A DNA stretch of 64,000 nt from Gemmobacter aquatilis (lineage in GTDB: Bacteria; Pseudomonadota; Alphaproteobacteria; Rhodobacterales; Rhodobacteraceae), in assembly GCF_900110025.1 (NCBI RefSeq), contig NZ_FOCE01000001.1, forward strand, positions 186,001 to 250,000, written 5' to 3'. Positions 56,167 through 64,000 of the stretch are shown here, piece by piece. The position numbers were made by a program, and so were the translations under genes. The notes under the pieces are model-generated. The model searched no databases. It was not told the DNA's origin and worked only from the letters and a program-made list of their open reading frames with translations. Positions within the stretch are counted from its first letter, which is position 1. Each line of letters starts with the position of its first letter.

Positions 56167-56649
56167 ATGAAACGCCTGATCCTTCCGCTTCTTCTCGTCC
56201 TTCTCGGTATCGGCGGCGGCATCGGCGCCGGCCTGTTCCTGCGCCCGGCCCCCGATCCCGAAACCGCAGGTGCAGCCCATGACGCGGCGGCGCCTGCCGA
56301 AGACCCCCATGCCGACCTGGAACACGCGCCGGAATATGTGAAACTGAACAATCAGTTCATCATACCGCTGGTCGAGAATGGCCGGGTCAGCTCGATGGTG
56401 GTGCTGTCGTTGAGCCTTGAGGTGGCGCCTGGCACGACCGAGGCGGTCTTCGCCAAGGAGCCGAAGCTGCGGGACAGCTTTCTACAGATCCTGTTCGACC
56501 ACGCCAATACCGGCGGCTTCCGGGGCGCCTTTACCGATGGGGCGCAGCTATCATCCCTGCGCAAGGCCCTGCTGGAAACCGCGCAGAAGGCGATGCCGGA
56601 CACGATCACCGATGTGTTGATCACCGACATCGCGCGTCAGGATTCCTGA
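56167..56649 (+). CDS. fliL: Flagellar basal-body-associated protein FliL
   Basis: The 160-residue protein has one N-terminal membrane helix (LILPLLLVLLGIGGGIGAGLFL) and a periplasmic domain with VKLNNQFIIPLVENGRVSSMVVLSLSLEV and a C-terminal amphipathic part, as in FliL, which surrounds the stators. It is the last gene of the plus-strand basal-body operon and converges on the FliJ-like gene with a nine-base gap. Confidence 0.85.
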   Translation: MKRLILPLLLVLLGIGGGIGAGLFLRPAPDPETAGAAHDAAAPAEDPHADLEHAPEYVKLNNQFIIPLVENGRVSSMVVLSLSLEVAPGTTEAVFAKEPKLRDSFLQILFDHANTGGFRGAFTDGAQLSSLRKALLETAQKAMPDTITDVLITDIARQDS

Positions 56650-56658
56650 CCCCCGGCC

Positions 56659-56988
56659 CTATCGCCGCTTTTCCGCCAGTTGGCCCAGCGCATCCGCCTT
56701 GCCGAACGCAAGGCGGGCTTCGGCTTGCCGTTCCATCCAGTCTGCGGTCTGCCGCGCCAGCATCAGATTCAGTTCGGACCGGCGCAGATCGGCCCAGCGT
56801 TGATAGCCAAGCGTGACCTGCGCCGCGCTGACCAGCGGCAGATCGACCGCAGCAGGCACCGCAAGACCATCGAGCCGCGCCAGGGTTTTCGCCCGCGCTT
56901 CTGCCGCCTGGTGCAGTTGCGCCAGACGCTGATCCTTCATGAGCGCCGCAATCCCCTGCAAAGCCCGCAATTTCGCCCTGTCCTTCAT
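56659..56988 (-). CDS. Small coiled-coil protein, possible FliJ
   Basis: The 109-residue protein is almost entirely helical and charged, with AQLHQAAEARAKTLARLDGL and QRWADLRRSELNLMLARQTADWMERQAEARLAFGKADALGQLAEKR forming two long coiled-coil arms. It begins with an ATG that overlaps the flhB stop by one base (TGATG). FliJ, the coiled-coil stalk of the FliI export ATPase, is absent beside fliI and would have this shape, but no diagnostic residue confirms it. The alternative is an unnamed FlhB-linked flagellar protein. Confidence 0.6.
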   Translation of the reverse strand: MKDRAKLRALQGIAALMKDQRLAQLHQAAEARAKTLARLDGLAVPAAVDLPLVSAAQVTLGYQRWADLRRSELNLMLARQTADWMERQAEARLAFGKADALGQLAEKRR

Positions 56989-58061
56989 CACATCCCCTTG
57001 CGTTTGGCGCGTTTGCGCATGGATTCGGCAAAGCGGATCGCCGCCGCGACAGCCTTGTAATCCTCGCGCCGCACCTCGGCACCCAGATCCAGCGTCGCGT
57101 GCAGGGCGCGGGCGATTGGCGGGTCGCTGTGGATTGGCACCCCGGCAAGCTGCGCCCGCTCGCGGATCCGGGCGGCGATCTCGTCCATCCCCTTGGCCAC
57201 GCAGACCGGCGCGCGCTTGGCCGCCCGATCCCAGCGCAGCGCCACCGCGTAATGGGTGGGGTTGACGATGACGACATCAGCCTCACCAACATCACGCAGC
57301 ATCCGGTTCAGTGCAATCTCTTGCCCCTTCTGTCGCCGATGCGATTTCGCATGGGGATCGCCTTCCGACTCCTTGTGCTCGTCCATCATCTCTTGCCGGG
57401 ACATGCGGGCGTTGCGGGCATGTTCCAGGCGCTGCCACAGGTAATCCGCGCCGCCCAGAACCACCGACAGCAAGAGTACGATCGTCAGGAAATCCACCGC
57501 CAGATCCATCAGGATTTCCATCCCCACACCGGGGGCAAGGCCCAGCGTGCCCAGGATCGCATCCTGCCGTGCAAGCAGAAAATGCCCGAGGATCATGCCG
57601 ATCAGCAGCATCTTGACGGTGTTCTTGGCGAATTCGAACAGGCCCGCGCGCCCGAACTTCTGCCCCGCATTGTGCAACGGCGAGATGCGCGACAGTTTGG
57701 GCATCAGGTTGGTGGGCGTAAGGACGATGGCGCGCTGCACCACCAGCATCGCAATCACCGCCAGCGCCGGCAGCAGCACAAAGGGCGCAAGCCCACCCAG
57801 AACCCCGCCCATCACTCCCGCCAGGGGCGCAGCCCCCCCCGCACGAGCCAGCCGGTCCGGCTGATCCAGCAGCATGAGCAGCGCCGCCCCGATCCGCTGC
57901 ACTGCCCAGACGCCGGGGCCCAGTATGGCCAGCAGCAGCCCGGCATAGGCGGCAGCCGTCAGCAGATCGGGCGAACGCGGCACCCGCCCTTCCTTGCGCA
58001 GATCCTCCAGCCGCTTTGGCGTGGCGTCGAATTGCTTGTCGTCGCTGTCTTCCCCACTCAT
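56988..58061 (-). CDS. flhB: Flagellar export protein FlhB
   Basis: The 357-residue protein begins at the ATG at 58061 (SGEDSDDKQFDATPKRLEDLRKEGRVPRSPDL, the FlhB N-terminus). It has four membrane helices and a cytoplasmic C-domain with the autocleavage motif Asn-Pro-Thr-His in DVVIVNPTHYAVALRWD. Cleavage there switches export from hook to filament subunits. The start overlaps the fliR stop by four bases; a much longer upstream open frame is not part of the gene. Confidence 0.97.
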   Translation of the reverse strand: MSGEDSDDKQFDATPKRLEDLRKEGRVPRSPDLLTAAAYAGLLLAILGPGVWAVQRIGAALLMLLDQPDRLARAGGAAPLAGVMGGVLGGLAPFVLLPALAVIAMLVVQRAIVLTPTNLMPKLSRISPLHNAGQKFGRAGLFEFAKNTVKMLLIGMILGHFLLARQDAILGTLGLAPGVGMEILMDLAVDFLTIVLLLSVVLGGADYLWQRLEHARNARMSRQEMMDEHKESEGDPHAKSHRRQKGQEIALNRMLRDVGEADVVIVNPTHYAVALRWDRAAKRAPVCVAKGMDEIAARIRERAQLAGVPIHSDPPIARALHATLDLGAEVRREDYKAVAAAIRFAESMRKRAKRKGM

Positions 58062-58828
58062 GGCGCGAAGGGGTCCGCCAGAAAGCCAAGAAAGGCGCCG
58101 TGCCAATGGGCCAGCAACAGGGGCGCGGCCAGCGCGAACAGGATCAGCCCGCCCAGCGTCAGCGCTGGGGCGCCGATGAACGAAACAGCAAGGGCGGGCA
58201 TCGCCCGGTTCACGATCCCCAGCGCGAGATTGTAGAGCAACGCCGCGATGACGAAAGGCAGTGCCAGCGAGAAGGCCAGCGAGAAGGTGCGCCCCACCTG
58301 TAGCACCCCCCATTCCGCCAGATCCGGCGCCGCCAGCATCTTGCCGACCGGCAGCAATGCGTAGGAGTGGATAAGGAGTTCCGCCATGCGGACATGCAGG
58401 CCGCTCGTCACCGCCAGGGCAAGAGCAGCCACGGTCAGGAAATTCCCCATCACCGCCTGCGGCTCGCCCGCCGTGCCACCGAAAAGCTGCGAAAGCGAGG
58501 TGGATTGAGCGATCATCATCCCTGCGGTCTGCAGGGCAAAGATGAAGAACCGCAGGCCAAGGCCCAGCACCAGCCCGGTAGCGGGTTCGGTCAGCAGCGC
58601 AAGGGGCGGCAGGTGGCCCCCCGGCTCGGCTCCCATGACGGCGGGGGCCACGATCAGCGTGAAGGCCAGCGCAAGCGCCAGACGGATACGCGGCGGCAAG
58701 GACTGTTCGCCAAAGGCAGGCATCACGGAAATCGCGGCGCCGACCCGCAGGAACACCAGAAACCCGGCCAGAAGCAGCGGCTGGGTTAGCCCGAACAGCC
58801 CGGCCAGCGTGGCGATCAACCCACTCAC
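58058..58828 (-). CDS. fliR: Flagellar export gate protein FliR
   Basis: The 256-residue integral membrane protein has about six helices and FliR blocks: GAAISVMPAFGEQSLPPRIRLALALAFTLIVAP, FFIFALQTAGMMIAQSTSLSQLFGG and YALLPVGKM. It forms the export gate with FliP, FliQ and FlhAB. It overlaps flhA and flhB by four bases on either side, so translation is coupled. Confidence 0.95.
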   Translation of the reverse strand: MSGLIATLAGLFGLTQPLLLAGFLVFLRVGAAISVMPAFGEQSLPPRIRLALALAFTLIVAPAVMGAEPGGHLPPLALLTEPATGLVLGLGLRFFIFALQTAGMMIAQSTSLSQLFGGTAGEPQAVMGNFLTVAALALAVTSGLHVRMAELLIHSYALLPVGKMLAAPDLAEWGVLQVGRTFSLAFSLALPFVIAALLYNLALGIVNRAMPALAVSFIGAPALTLGGLILFALAAPLLLAHWHGAFLGFLADPFAP

Positions 58829-60888
58829 GCCGGAACCTGCCCGACCATCGCAGGCCGCGCCTCCATCCCGACCTCTTCATACGACAGCACCGGCGCAGGC
58901 AGGCCCTTGGCGGCCAGAACGGTGCGCAAAAACCGCCGTCGCAGGGTCGAGGTGATCAGTGCCGGATAGACTCCGCCCTCGGCCGCGCGCGCCAGCTTTT
59001 CGGCCACGGCATTGGCAAGGCGGCTGAACTGGTCGGGCGGCAAAGCCACGTCGCGCTGCCCGCGTTCGCCTTCGATCTGATAGGTGGCGAAGGTCTTTTC
59101 CCATTCCGGCGCAAGCTGGATCAAGGGGATCGTGCCATCCTCACGTTTCAGTTCGGCCACCAGTTGGAAGCCCAGACGCTGGCGCACATGATCGCAGATC
59201 GCCTCGGGCATATGCAGGCTGCGCGCCTCGGCGATGGATTCAAGGATCAGCGGCAGGTTGCGGATCGACACGCGCTCTTCCAGCAGCAGGCGCAGCACGG
59301 CCAGCAGCAGATCCACCGGCACCTTGTCGGGCACCAGCTCGTCCATCAACCGGCGGTTCGCCTCGGCGCGGGCGCTGTCGGAAACATTGGAGAATTCATC
59401 CATCAACCGGCGCAGGTTGCGCAGGGTCAGCAGCCGCGCGAGGTTGGATTTGAGCACTTCGAGCAGATGAGTCGCCAGAACCTCGGGCGGGGAAACAACG
59501 GTCAGGCCGGAAATCGCGGCCTCTTCCTGCGCATCGGGCAGAACCCAGCGGGCGGGCGCGCCATAGACCGGCTCGCGCACGTCGATGCCGTCAGGCGCGG
59601 GGGTGCCGTCGCTCAGCAGCACCAGAACCCGGTCGGGGATCAGCCGGTCGCGCACCCGCTCCACGCCCTGCAGGCGGATGCGATAGCTGCCGGGCAACAG
59701 CGCGGCGTCGTCGGTCAGCCGGATTTCGGGCAGGATCAGACCAAAACTGGTGGCAATATGGCTGCGCATGTTCTGGATGCGCGCATCCAGCCCGGTGGCC
59801 GGATCCAGCACCATGGTGATGAGGTTCGGGGCAAATTCGATGTGGATCTCGTCGAAATCCAGCACGTCCCCCATGGATTTGCGCTGCGGCGCGGTCGCTA
59901 CGGCCTCGGCCGCCGGGGCAGCCGCAGGTTTGCGCCCGCCCCGCCAGGCGGCATAACCCAATCCTGCGGCGCCCAGCATGAAGGGCAGGAAAGGCAGGCC
60001 CGGCACCAGCGCAAACAGCCCGAGCAGCACCGCCACCGTTGCCAGCGCGGCGGGATATTGGCCCAACTGGCGGAAGAACGACACATCCACCGCGCCTTTC
60101 GATCCACCCCGCGCCAGCAGCAGCGCCGCCGCAACAGAAATGATGACGGCGGGGATCTGGCTGACCAGACCATCGCCGACGGTCAGGATCGCATAGGTTT
60201 CAAAGGCTTCGCCAACGGGCATCCCGTGAATCAGAATGCCCATCACCAGCCCCATCACGATGTTCAGCCCGGTGATCATCAGCCCGGCCACCGCATCGCC
60301 CTTGACGAATTTCGATGCCCCGTCCAGCGAGCCGAAGAAGTTCGTCTCGGCCAATTCGCGTTCGCGCCGCGCCTTGGCTTCGGTGTGGTTGATCGCGCCC
60401 GCCGCCATGTCGGCGTCGATGGCAAGCTGGCGGCCCGGCATCCCGTCCAGCGCGAAACGGGCGCCGACCTCGGCCATGCGGCCCGCACCTTTGGTGATGA
60501 CCATGAAATTCACGATCAGCAGCACGCAGAACACCACGAGGCCCAAGAGCAGGTTGCCCCCCATGACGAAACTGGCAAACCCCTCGATCACATGGCCTGC
60601 GGCATCGGTGCCGGTATGGCCCTGCCCGATGATCAGCTTGGTGGAGGAAACGTTCAGCGCCAGCCTCAGCATCAGCGAGGCCAGAAGGATCGTCGGGAAG
60701 GCCGAGAAATCCAGCGGGCGCTCGACGAACAGCGTTACGGTGAACATCAGGATGGCCAGCGCGAACGACACGGCGAGGCCCAGATCGACGATCCATGTCG
60801 GCACCGGCAGAATCATCATCGCGATCACCGCCATGAGTGCCAGCGCCAGAAGGACGGTAGGCCGGAGCATCTGCGGCAAGCGGATCAT
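58825..60888 (-). CDS. flhA: Flagellar export protein FlhA
   Basis: The 687-residue protein has eight N-terminal membrane helices (to about residue 330) and a large cytoplasmic domain. The FHIPEP signature is the stretch VGARFALDGMPGRQLAIDADMAAG, followed by TEAKARRERELAETNFFGSLDGASKFVKGDAVAG. The C-domain binds chaperone-substrate complexes and shows the usual LAELPEVEILTHL-type text replaced here by ATHLLEVLKSNLARLLTL. It overlaps sltF by four bases. The start at 60888 gives the family N-terminus (LRPTVLLALALMAVIAMMILP). Confidence 0.97.
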   Translation of the reverse strand: MIRLPQMLRPTVLLALALMAVIAMMILPVPTWIVDLGLAVSFALAILMFTVTLFVERPLDFSAFPTILLASLMLRLALNVSSTKLIIGQGHTGTDAAGHVIEGFASFVMGGNLLLGLVVFCVLLIVNFMVITKGAGRMAEVGARFALDGMPGRQLAIDADMAAGAINHTEAKARRERELAETNFFGSLDGASKFVKGDAVAGLMITGLNIVMGLVMGILIHGMPVGEAFETYAILTVGDGLVSQIPAVIISVAAALLLARGGSKGAVDVSFFRQLGQYPAALATVAVLLGLFALVPGLPFLPFMLGAAGLGYAAWRGGRKPAAAPAAEAVATAPQRKSMGDVLDFDEIHIEFAPNLITMVLDPATGLDARIQNMRSHIATSFGLILPEIRLTDDAALLPGSYRIRLQGVERVRDRLIPDRVLVLLSDGTPAPDGIDVREPVYGAPARWVLPDAQEEAAISGLTVVSPPEVLATHLLEVLKSNLARLLTLRNLRRLMDEFSNVSDSARAEANRRLMDELVPDKVPVDLLLAVLRLLLEERVSIRNLPLILESIAEARSLHMPEAICDHVRQRLGFQLVAELKREDGTIPLIQLAPEWEKTFATYQIEGERGQRDVALPPDQFSRLANAVAEKLARAAEGGVYPALITSTLRRRFLRTVLAAKGLPAPVLSYEEVGMEARPAMVGQVPA

Positions 60889-61565
60889 GGCGCCCCCCTG
60901 AACAGCGCGGCGCGCGCCGCCAGTTGCGGCACGAGCGAGCCACGCGTGCCTGCCCCTTCGCCCGCTGTCAGCAGCGGAAACAGGTTTTCGCGTGGCACTT
61001 CGGCCTCTGGCGCGGGGCCAAGATCGGCGACGCGGTAGGGGGACAGGCCCTCCAGCACCTCGGCAAAGCGCGCTTCGTATCGGTCGGCATGTTCGGTGGT
61101 GGCCGAGTGATAGGCGCCCGCCGCCGTGACCCAATCGCCGGTTTCGCGGTATTTTTCGGCCAGAAACCCGGCCGCGTAATGGGCGTTGATTTCAGGGTCG
61201 AACATCGCGGTCAGCGAGGAAAACGCGGCGCCGTGCCAGCGGTAATTGAGCTGGAAGCACCCGATGTCGATATTGCCGATACCCGCCGCAACCTTCATGG
61301 CTACGAAGCTTTCAGCCTCTGCCGCAGTATCAAACCAATAGCCGCTGCCGCCCTGATTGACGGCCCAAGGCCAGGGTTCCAGCCCAATGGGCCCGGATCG
61401 CCCCGTTTCGGTGCGGGTGAGGGCGCGCAGCACCTCGACCGGAACACCTGTGGCGAAGGAGGCCCGTTCCGCCGCCTGATCGCACAGGGCTGAGGCGCGG
61501 GCGAACAGCGGTGCCGGCAACAGGGCCAGCAGCAGCGCCAGAAATCTGGTTGGGCCGGACAGCAT
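60885..61565 (-). CDS. Lytic transglycosylase, flagellar muramidase (SltF type)
   Basis: The 226-residue protein has a signal peptide (RFLALLLALLPAPLFARASA) and an SLT domain with the likely catalytic Glu53 in LRALTRTETGR. It keeps the SLT blocks GLEPWPWAVNQGGSGYWF and IGCFQLNYRWHG, then NAHYAAGFLAEKYRETGDWVTAAGAYHS. In Rhodobacter sphaeroides the separate SltF enzyme supplies the peptidoglycan cleavage that the short FlgJ-type rod-binding protein lacks. Here it heads an operon with flhA, fliR and flhB, which fits that role. Confidence 0.9.
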   Translation of the reverse strand: MLSGPTRFLALLLALLPAPLFARASALCDQAAERASFATGVPVEVLRALTRTETGRSGPIGLEPWPWAVNQGGSGYWFDTAAEAESFVAMKVAAGIGNIDIGCFQLNYRWHGAAFSSLTAMFDPEINAHYAAGFLAEKYRETGDWVTAAGAYHSATTEHADRYEARFAEVLEGLSPYRVADLGPAPEAEVPRENLFPLLTAGEGAGTRGSLVPQLAARAALFRGAP

Positions 61566-61651
61566 GGATTCGGATTCTCCGATGGCGCAGGTCTGCCTGC
61601 CACCTTAGGAGCCGAATCTTTCCAATCGGTAAGCGCGCGAAAATTCTTGCG

Positions 61652-62089
61652 TCAGACCTCGGTCGTCGCAGCAAGTTTGCCCAAGCGCCCGATGAAATCA
61701 CCGATCAGTTTCTTGGCGGTGTTCTTCAGCACAAATGCGCCAAGCCCGCTTTTGCCGATCCCGACTTCGGCGCTGACACCATAGGCAAGGCGCGTGCCCG
61801 CTCCCTCTGGCGTCAGGCTGACAGCGCATTTTCCGCTATGTTTGGCACCGATCTTGCCGTGGAAGGTCAGGCTCTTGGGCTTGTCCATATCCTTGCGCTG
61901 CAAATGGGCCACGACCTTTTTCTGAACGAAGCCCAGCTTCAGATCGAGCGCCACATTCAGCCCACCCTCTGGCTTGCGGGTAATGCTGCTGCAGCCGGGG
62001 ATGGCGCTTTGCAGGCTGTCATTGTCCATGAGGCATTTCCAGACAGCCGGAACCGGCGCTGCGATAAAAATCGAATCTTCAAACTGCAT
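61652..62089 (-). CDS. CoxG-like SRPBCC-domain protein
   Basis: The 145-residue protein matches CO dehydrogenase subunit G-type proteins: DSIFIAAPVPAVWKCLMDNDSLQSAIPGCSSI, then GKIGAKHSGKCAVSLTPEGAGTRLAYGVSAEVGIGKSGLGAFVLKNTAKKLIGDFI. The start at 62089 follows GGAAG; an upstream in-frame ATG adds nine non-family residues. CoxG links maturation of Mo-dependent CO dehydrogenase to the membrane, but no cox genes are nearby, so this may be a stand-alone SRPBCC lipid- or ligand-binding protein. Confidence 0.85.
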   Translation of the reverse strand: MQFEDSIFIAAPVPAVWKCLMDNDSLQSAIPGCSSITRKPEGGLNVALDLKLGFVQKKVVAHLQRKDMDKPKSLTFHGKIGAKHSGKCAVSLTPEGAGTRLAYGVSAEVGIGKSGLGAFVLKNTAKKLIGDFIGRLGKLAATTEV

Positions 62090-62165
62090 CGGTGCTTCCC
62101 GGTCTGGCATGGCCACGGGCGCCCTTTATGCCCGCGTCGGTCGGAACGCACAGTATGGCGGAAGC

Positions 62166-62193
62166 GGGGCCGCGTGCAAGGTCACGCGGCCCC
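62166..62193 (-). terminator. Hairpin after xylA
   Basis: Perfect 11-bp arms GGGGCCGCGTG and CACGCGGCCCC with loop CAAGGT lie eight bases beyond the xylA stop on the minus strand. No T-run is present. Confidence 0.6.
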
Positions 62194-62200
62194 GTCCGGT

Positions 62201-63502
62201 TCAGATGAACCTGTTCCAGAGGTTTTCCAGTCGCTCTTGCCGCCCGGATGTCGGCTGCGGCTCCAGCCCCTCGGCGGTCACGCGGGCGGCCGCCTGATCC
62301 AGTGACCCGGCCAGCATTGCCTGCGCCGACGGGGTTTGCCACCCGGCATAGCGGGCGCGGCGGTTGGCCTCCAGTTCATCGGAGTCGAGGCAGGCAGCGG
62401 CAGCTTTCAGCGCCCGGGCACAGGTATCCATCCCACCGACATGGGCGAGGATCAGGTCTTCCGGGTCAAGGCTCTGACGCCGCACCTTGGCGTCGAAATT
62501 GGTGCCGCCGGTGGTATAGCCACCCGCGCGCAGGATCTCATAGAAGGCCAGCGCCTTTTCCGCATGGTTGTTCGGGAACTGGTCGGTATCCCAGCCGGAT
62601 TGGTAATCGTTCCGGTTCATGTCGATGGACCCGAAGATACCCAGTGCCGCAGCCGTGGCAATTTCATGCTCGAAGCTGTGCCCGGCAAGGATGGCGTGGC
62701 CCTGTTCGATATTCACCTTCACTTCGCCTTCCAGACCGAAATCCTTCAGGAAGCCGTAAACCGTGGCTACATCATAGTCATACTGATGTTTGCTCGGTTC
62801 CTGCGGTTTCGGCTCGATCAGGATGGCGCCCTTGAAGCCGATCTTGTGCTTGTATTCCACCACCTGTTGCAGGAAACGCCCCGCATGGGCGCGTTCGGCC
62901 TTGAGGTCGGTGTTCAACAGCGTCTCATAGCCCTCGCGCCCACCCCAGAGCACATAGTTCTGCCCGCCGAGCTTCAGCGTGGCATCCATGTTCGCCTTCA
63001 CATTGGCGGCGGCATAGGCATAGACATCCGGGTCGGGGTTGGTGGCGGCGCCAGACATCCAGCGCTTGTGGCTGAACATATTGGCGGTGCCCCACAGAAG
63101 CTGCGTCTTGTGGCTGGCCTGTTTCTCGCCCAGGTAATCGACGATTTCCTGCAGATTGCGCAGCGTTTCGGCGAAGGTCGCGCCTTCGGGGCGGGCATCG
63201 GCATCGTGGAAGCAGTAGAAGGGCGCACCGAGGATGTCGAACATCTCGAAGGCCACATCGGCTTTCAGCTTGGCCAGTGCCATGCTGTCGCCGAACCAGG
63301 GGCGATCAAAGGTCTGCCCGCCGAACGGATCGCCGCCCGGCCAGGCAAAGCTGTGCCAATAGGCCACGGCGAAGCGCAGGTGATCTTCCATCCGCTTGCC
63401 CAACAGGATTTCATCCGGGTTGTAGTGGCGGAAGGCAAATTCGTTGGTGCTTTCAGGGCCCTCATAGCGGATGGCCGGGATACCCTTGAAGAAGTCGGTC
63501 AT
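62201..63502 (-). CDS. xylA: Xylose isomerase
   Basis: The 433-residue TIM-barrel enzyme converts D-xylose to D-xylulose. The catalytic His is in [18 protein letters not shown], and the metal and substrate sites include [50 protein letters not shown] and LKVNIE-type [49 protein letters not shown]. Length and motifs place it in the class II (longer) isomerases. GAGGA precedes the ATG. The xylB stop overlaps its start by two bases. Confidence 0.97.
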   Translation of the reverse strand: MTDFFKGIPAIRYEGPESTNEFAFRHYNPDEILLGKRMEDHLRFAVAYWHSFAWPGGDPFGGQTFDRPWFGDSMALAKLKADVAFEMFDILGAPFYCFHDADARPEGATFAETLRNLQEIVDYLGEKQASHKTQLLWGTANMFSHKRWMSGAATNPDPDVYAYAAANVKANMDATLKLGGQNYVLWGGREGYETLLNTDLKAERAHAGRFLQQVVEYKHKIGFKGAILIEPKPQEPSKHQYDYDVATVYGFLKDFGLEGEVKVNIEQGHAILAGHSFEHEIATAAALGIFGSIDMNRNDYQSGWDTDQFPNNHAEKALAFYEILRAGGYTTGGTNFDAKVRRQSLDPEDLILAHVGGMDTCARALKAAAACLDSDELEANRRARYAGWQTPSAQAMLAGSLDQAAARVTAEGLEPQPTSGRQERLENLWNRFI

Positions 63503-64000
63503 GTCAGTCCTCGGATTGCGGATTGGGCGGCACGAAAGCGGGCATGGCCCGCGTCGAATGCGTCAGAAAGGGCGGCAACGGGGTCGATCACCCGCGCGAT
63601 GGGGGGGAGTGTGGCGATCTCGGCCCCCGCCCCGGTGGCGGCCATGAGTGCGAGGCGTGCGGCGCCGAATGCTCCACCGAAATCGCCCGCTTTGGGCAGC
63701 AGCACCGGCACGTTCAGCGCGGTGGCGATGGCCTGCAGCCAGTAATCGGACCGCGTGCCGCCACCCACCGCGATCAGCCGTTCCAGTCGCGTGCCGGTGG
63801 CGGCCAGTGCATCGCGGCAATCACGGATGGCGAAGGTCACGCCTTCCAGCACCGCGCGGGTGCCGGCGGCGCGGTCGGTCGCGTGTTCCAGCCCGGTGAA
63901 GGCGCCACGCACGGCGGCATCGTTCAGCGGTGTGCGCTCGCCGCCCAGATAGGGCAGGAACAGGGTCTTGCCGGGGGCTTGCAGCGCGTTCAGTTCGCCG
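63499..64000 (-). CDS. xylB: Xylulokinase, 5' end outside the window
   Basis: The visible C-terminal 166 residues match FGGY-family xylulokinase: [47 protein letters not shown], and the ATP-site block [43 protein letters not shown]. It phosphorylates D-xylulose for the pentose phosphate pathway. The frame is open at the right edge. The stop overlaps the xylA start (ATGA), so the two enzymes are made together. Confidence 0.94.
   Translation of the reverse strand, partial: GELNALQAPGKTLFLPYLGGERTPLNDAAVRGAFTGLEHATDRAAGTRAVLEGVTFAIRDCRDALAATGTRLERLIAVGGGTRSDYWLQAIATALNVPVLLPKAGDFGGAFGAARLALMAATGAGAEIATLPPIARVIDPVAALSDAFDAGHARFRAAQSAIRGLT

Noticed and set aside
58062-58880. Fusion of an extra domain to FlhB
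   Set aside because: The open frame upstream of flhB is out of frame with fliR and is a shadow of it. FlhB has its normal N-terminus at 58061.

Overview
The window is GC-rich chromosomal DNA from an alphaproteobacterium, most likely a member of the Rhodobacteraceae/Paracoccaceae. The basis is the block ubiB-ubiE / mutM-enoyl-CoA hydratase-rpsT-dnaA-dnaN-recF-gyrB, a flagellar cluster with the alphaproteobacterial regulators FlaF and FlbT, and the general codon and base use. The genus cannot be fixed from the sequence alone. No rRNA, tRNA, CRISPR array, prophage or intact insertion sequence was seen.

Layout. 1-543 is the 3' end of a MscS-type channel gene. 705-9480 is a sulfatase island: an outer-membrane beta-barrel, a cysteine-type arylsulfatase with a TTG start, four small or medium membrane proteins, an oxygen-independent (radical SAM/SPASM) sulfatase maturase, and a second beta-barrel 'transporter' protein. 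9719-14034 is an RND multidrug efflux pair (inner-membrane pump and periplasmic adaptor). 14244-15269 is a DUF1254/DUF1214 protein of clearly lower G+C.

15590-24878 is the most interesting part. A LysR regulator faces an eight-gene, tightly coupled operon that encodes a BMP/PnrA-type ABC importer interleaved with two isochorismatase-like hydrolases, a cupin and an allophanate hydrolase. The first hydrolase closely resembles biuret hydrolase (BiuH). The second is a diverged paralogue that fits triuret hydrolase (TrtA). The last enzyme has the length and catalytic spacing of AtzF. Together they predict uptake and full mineralisation of triuret/biuret to ammonia and CO2. 24977-32045 adds a 6-aminohexanoate-cyclic-dimer-hydrolase-like amidase, a spermidine/putrescine-type ABC importer and a YtcJ-type amidohydrolase. 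The amidase and the importer each have the same 15-bp motif upstream, so they may be co-regulated.

32079-40232 (minus strand) holds the replication-initiation genes rpsT, dnaA, dnaN, recF and gyrB, with a VOC protein and a LysE exporter inserted between recF and gyrB. A strong bidirectional terminator separates gyrB from the amidohydrolase. 40385-44454 has enoyl-CoA hydratase, mutM, ubiE and ubiB, followed by an APH-like phosphotransferase.

45316-61565 is a flagellar cluster of alternating transcription units: fliK-flgD (minus); rod-binding protein, FlgN-like protein, flagellin, flaF, flbT and a DUF1217 protein (plus); fliI (minus); flgBC-fliEQ-flgFGAH-fliL (plus); and sltF-flhA-fliR-flhB plus a FliJ-like protein (minus). 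Two direct repeats with the spacing of CtrA sites lie upstream of flagellar units. The window ends with a CoxG-like protein and xylB (partial)-xylA, for D-xylose entry into the pentose phosphate pathway.
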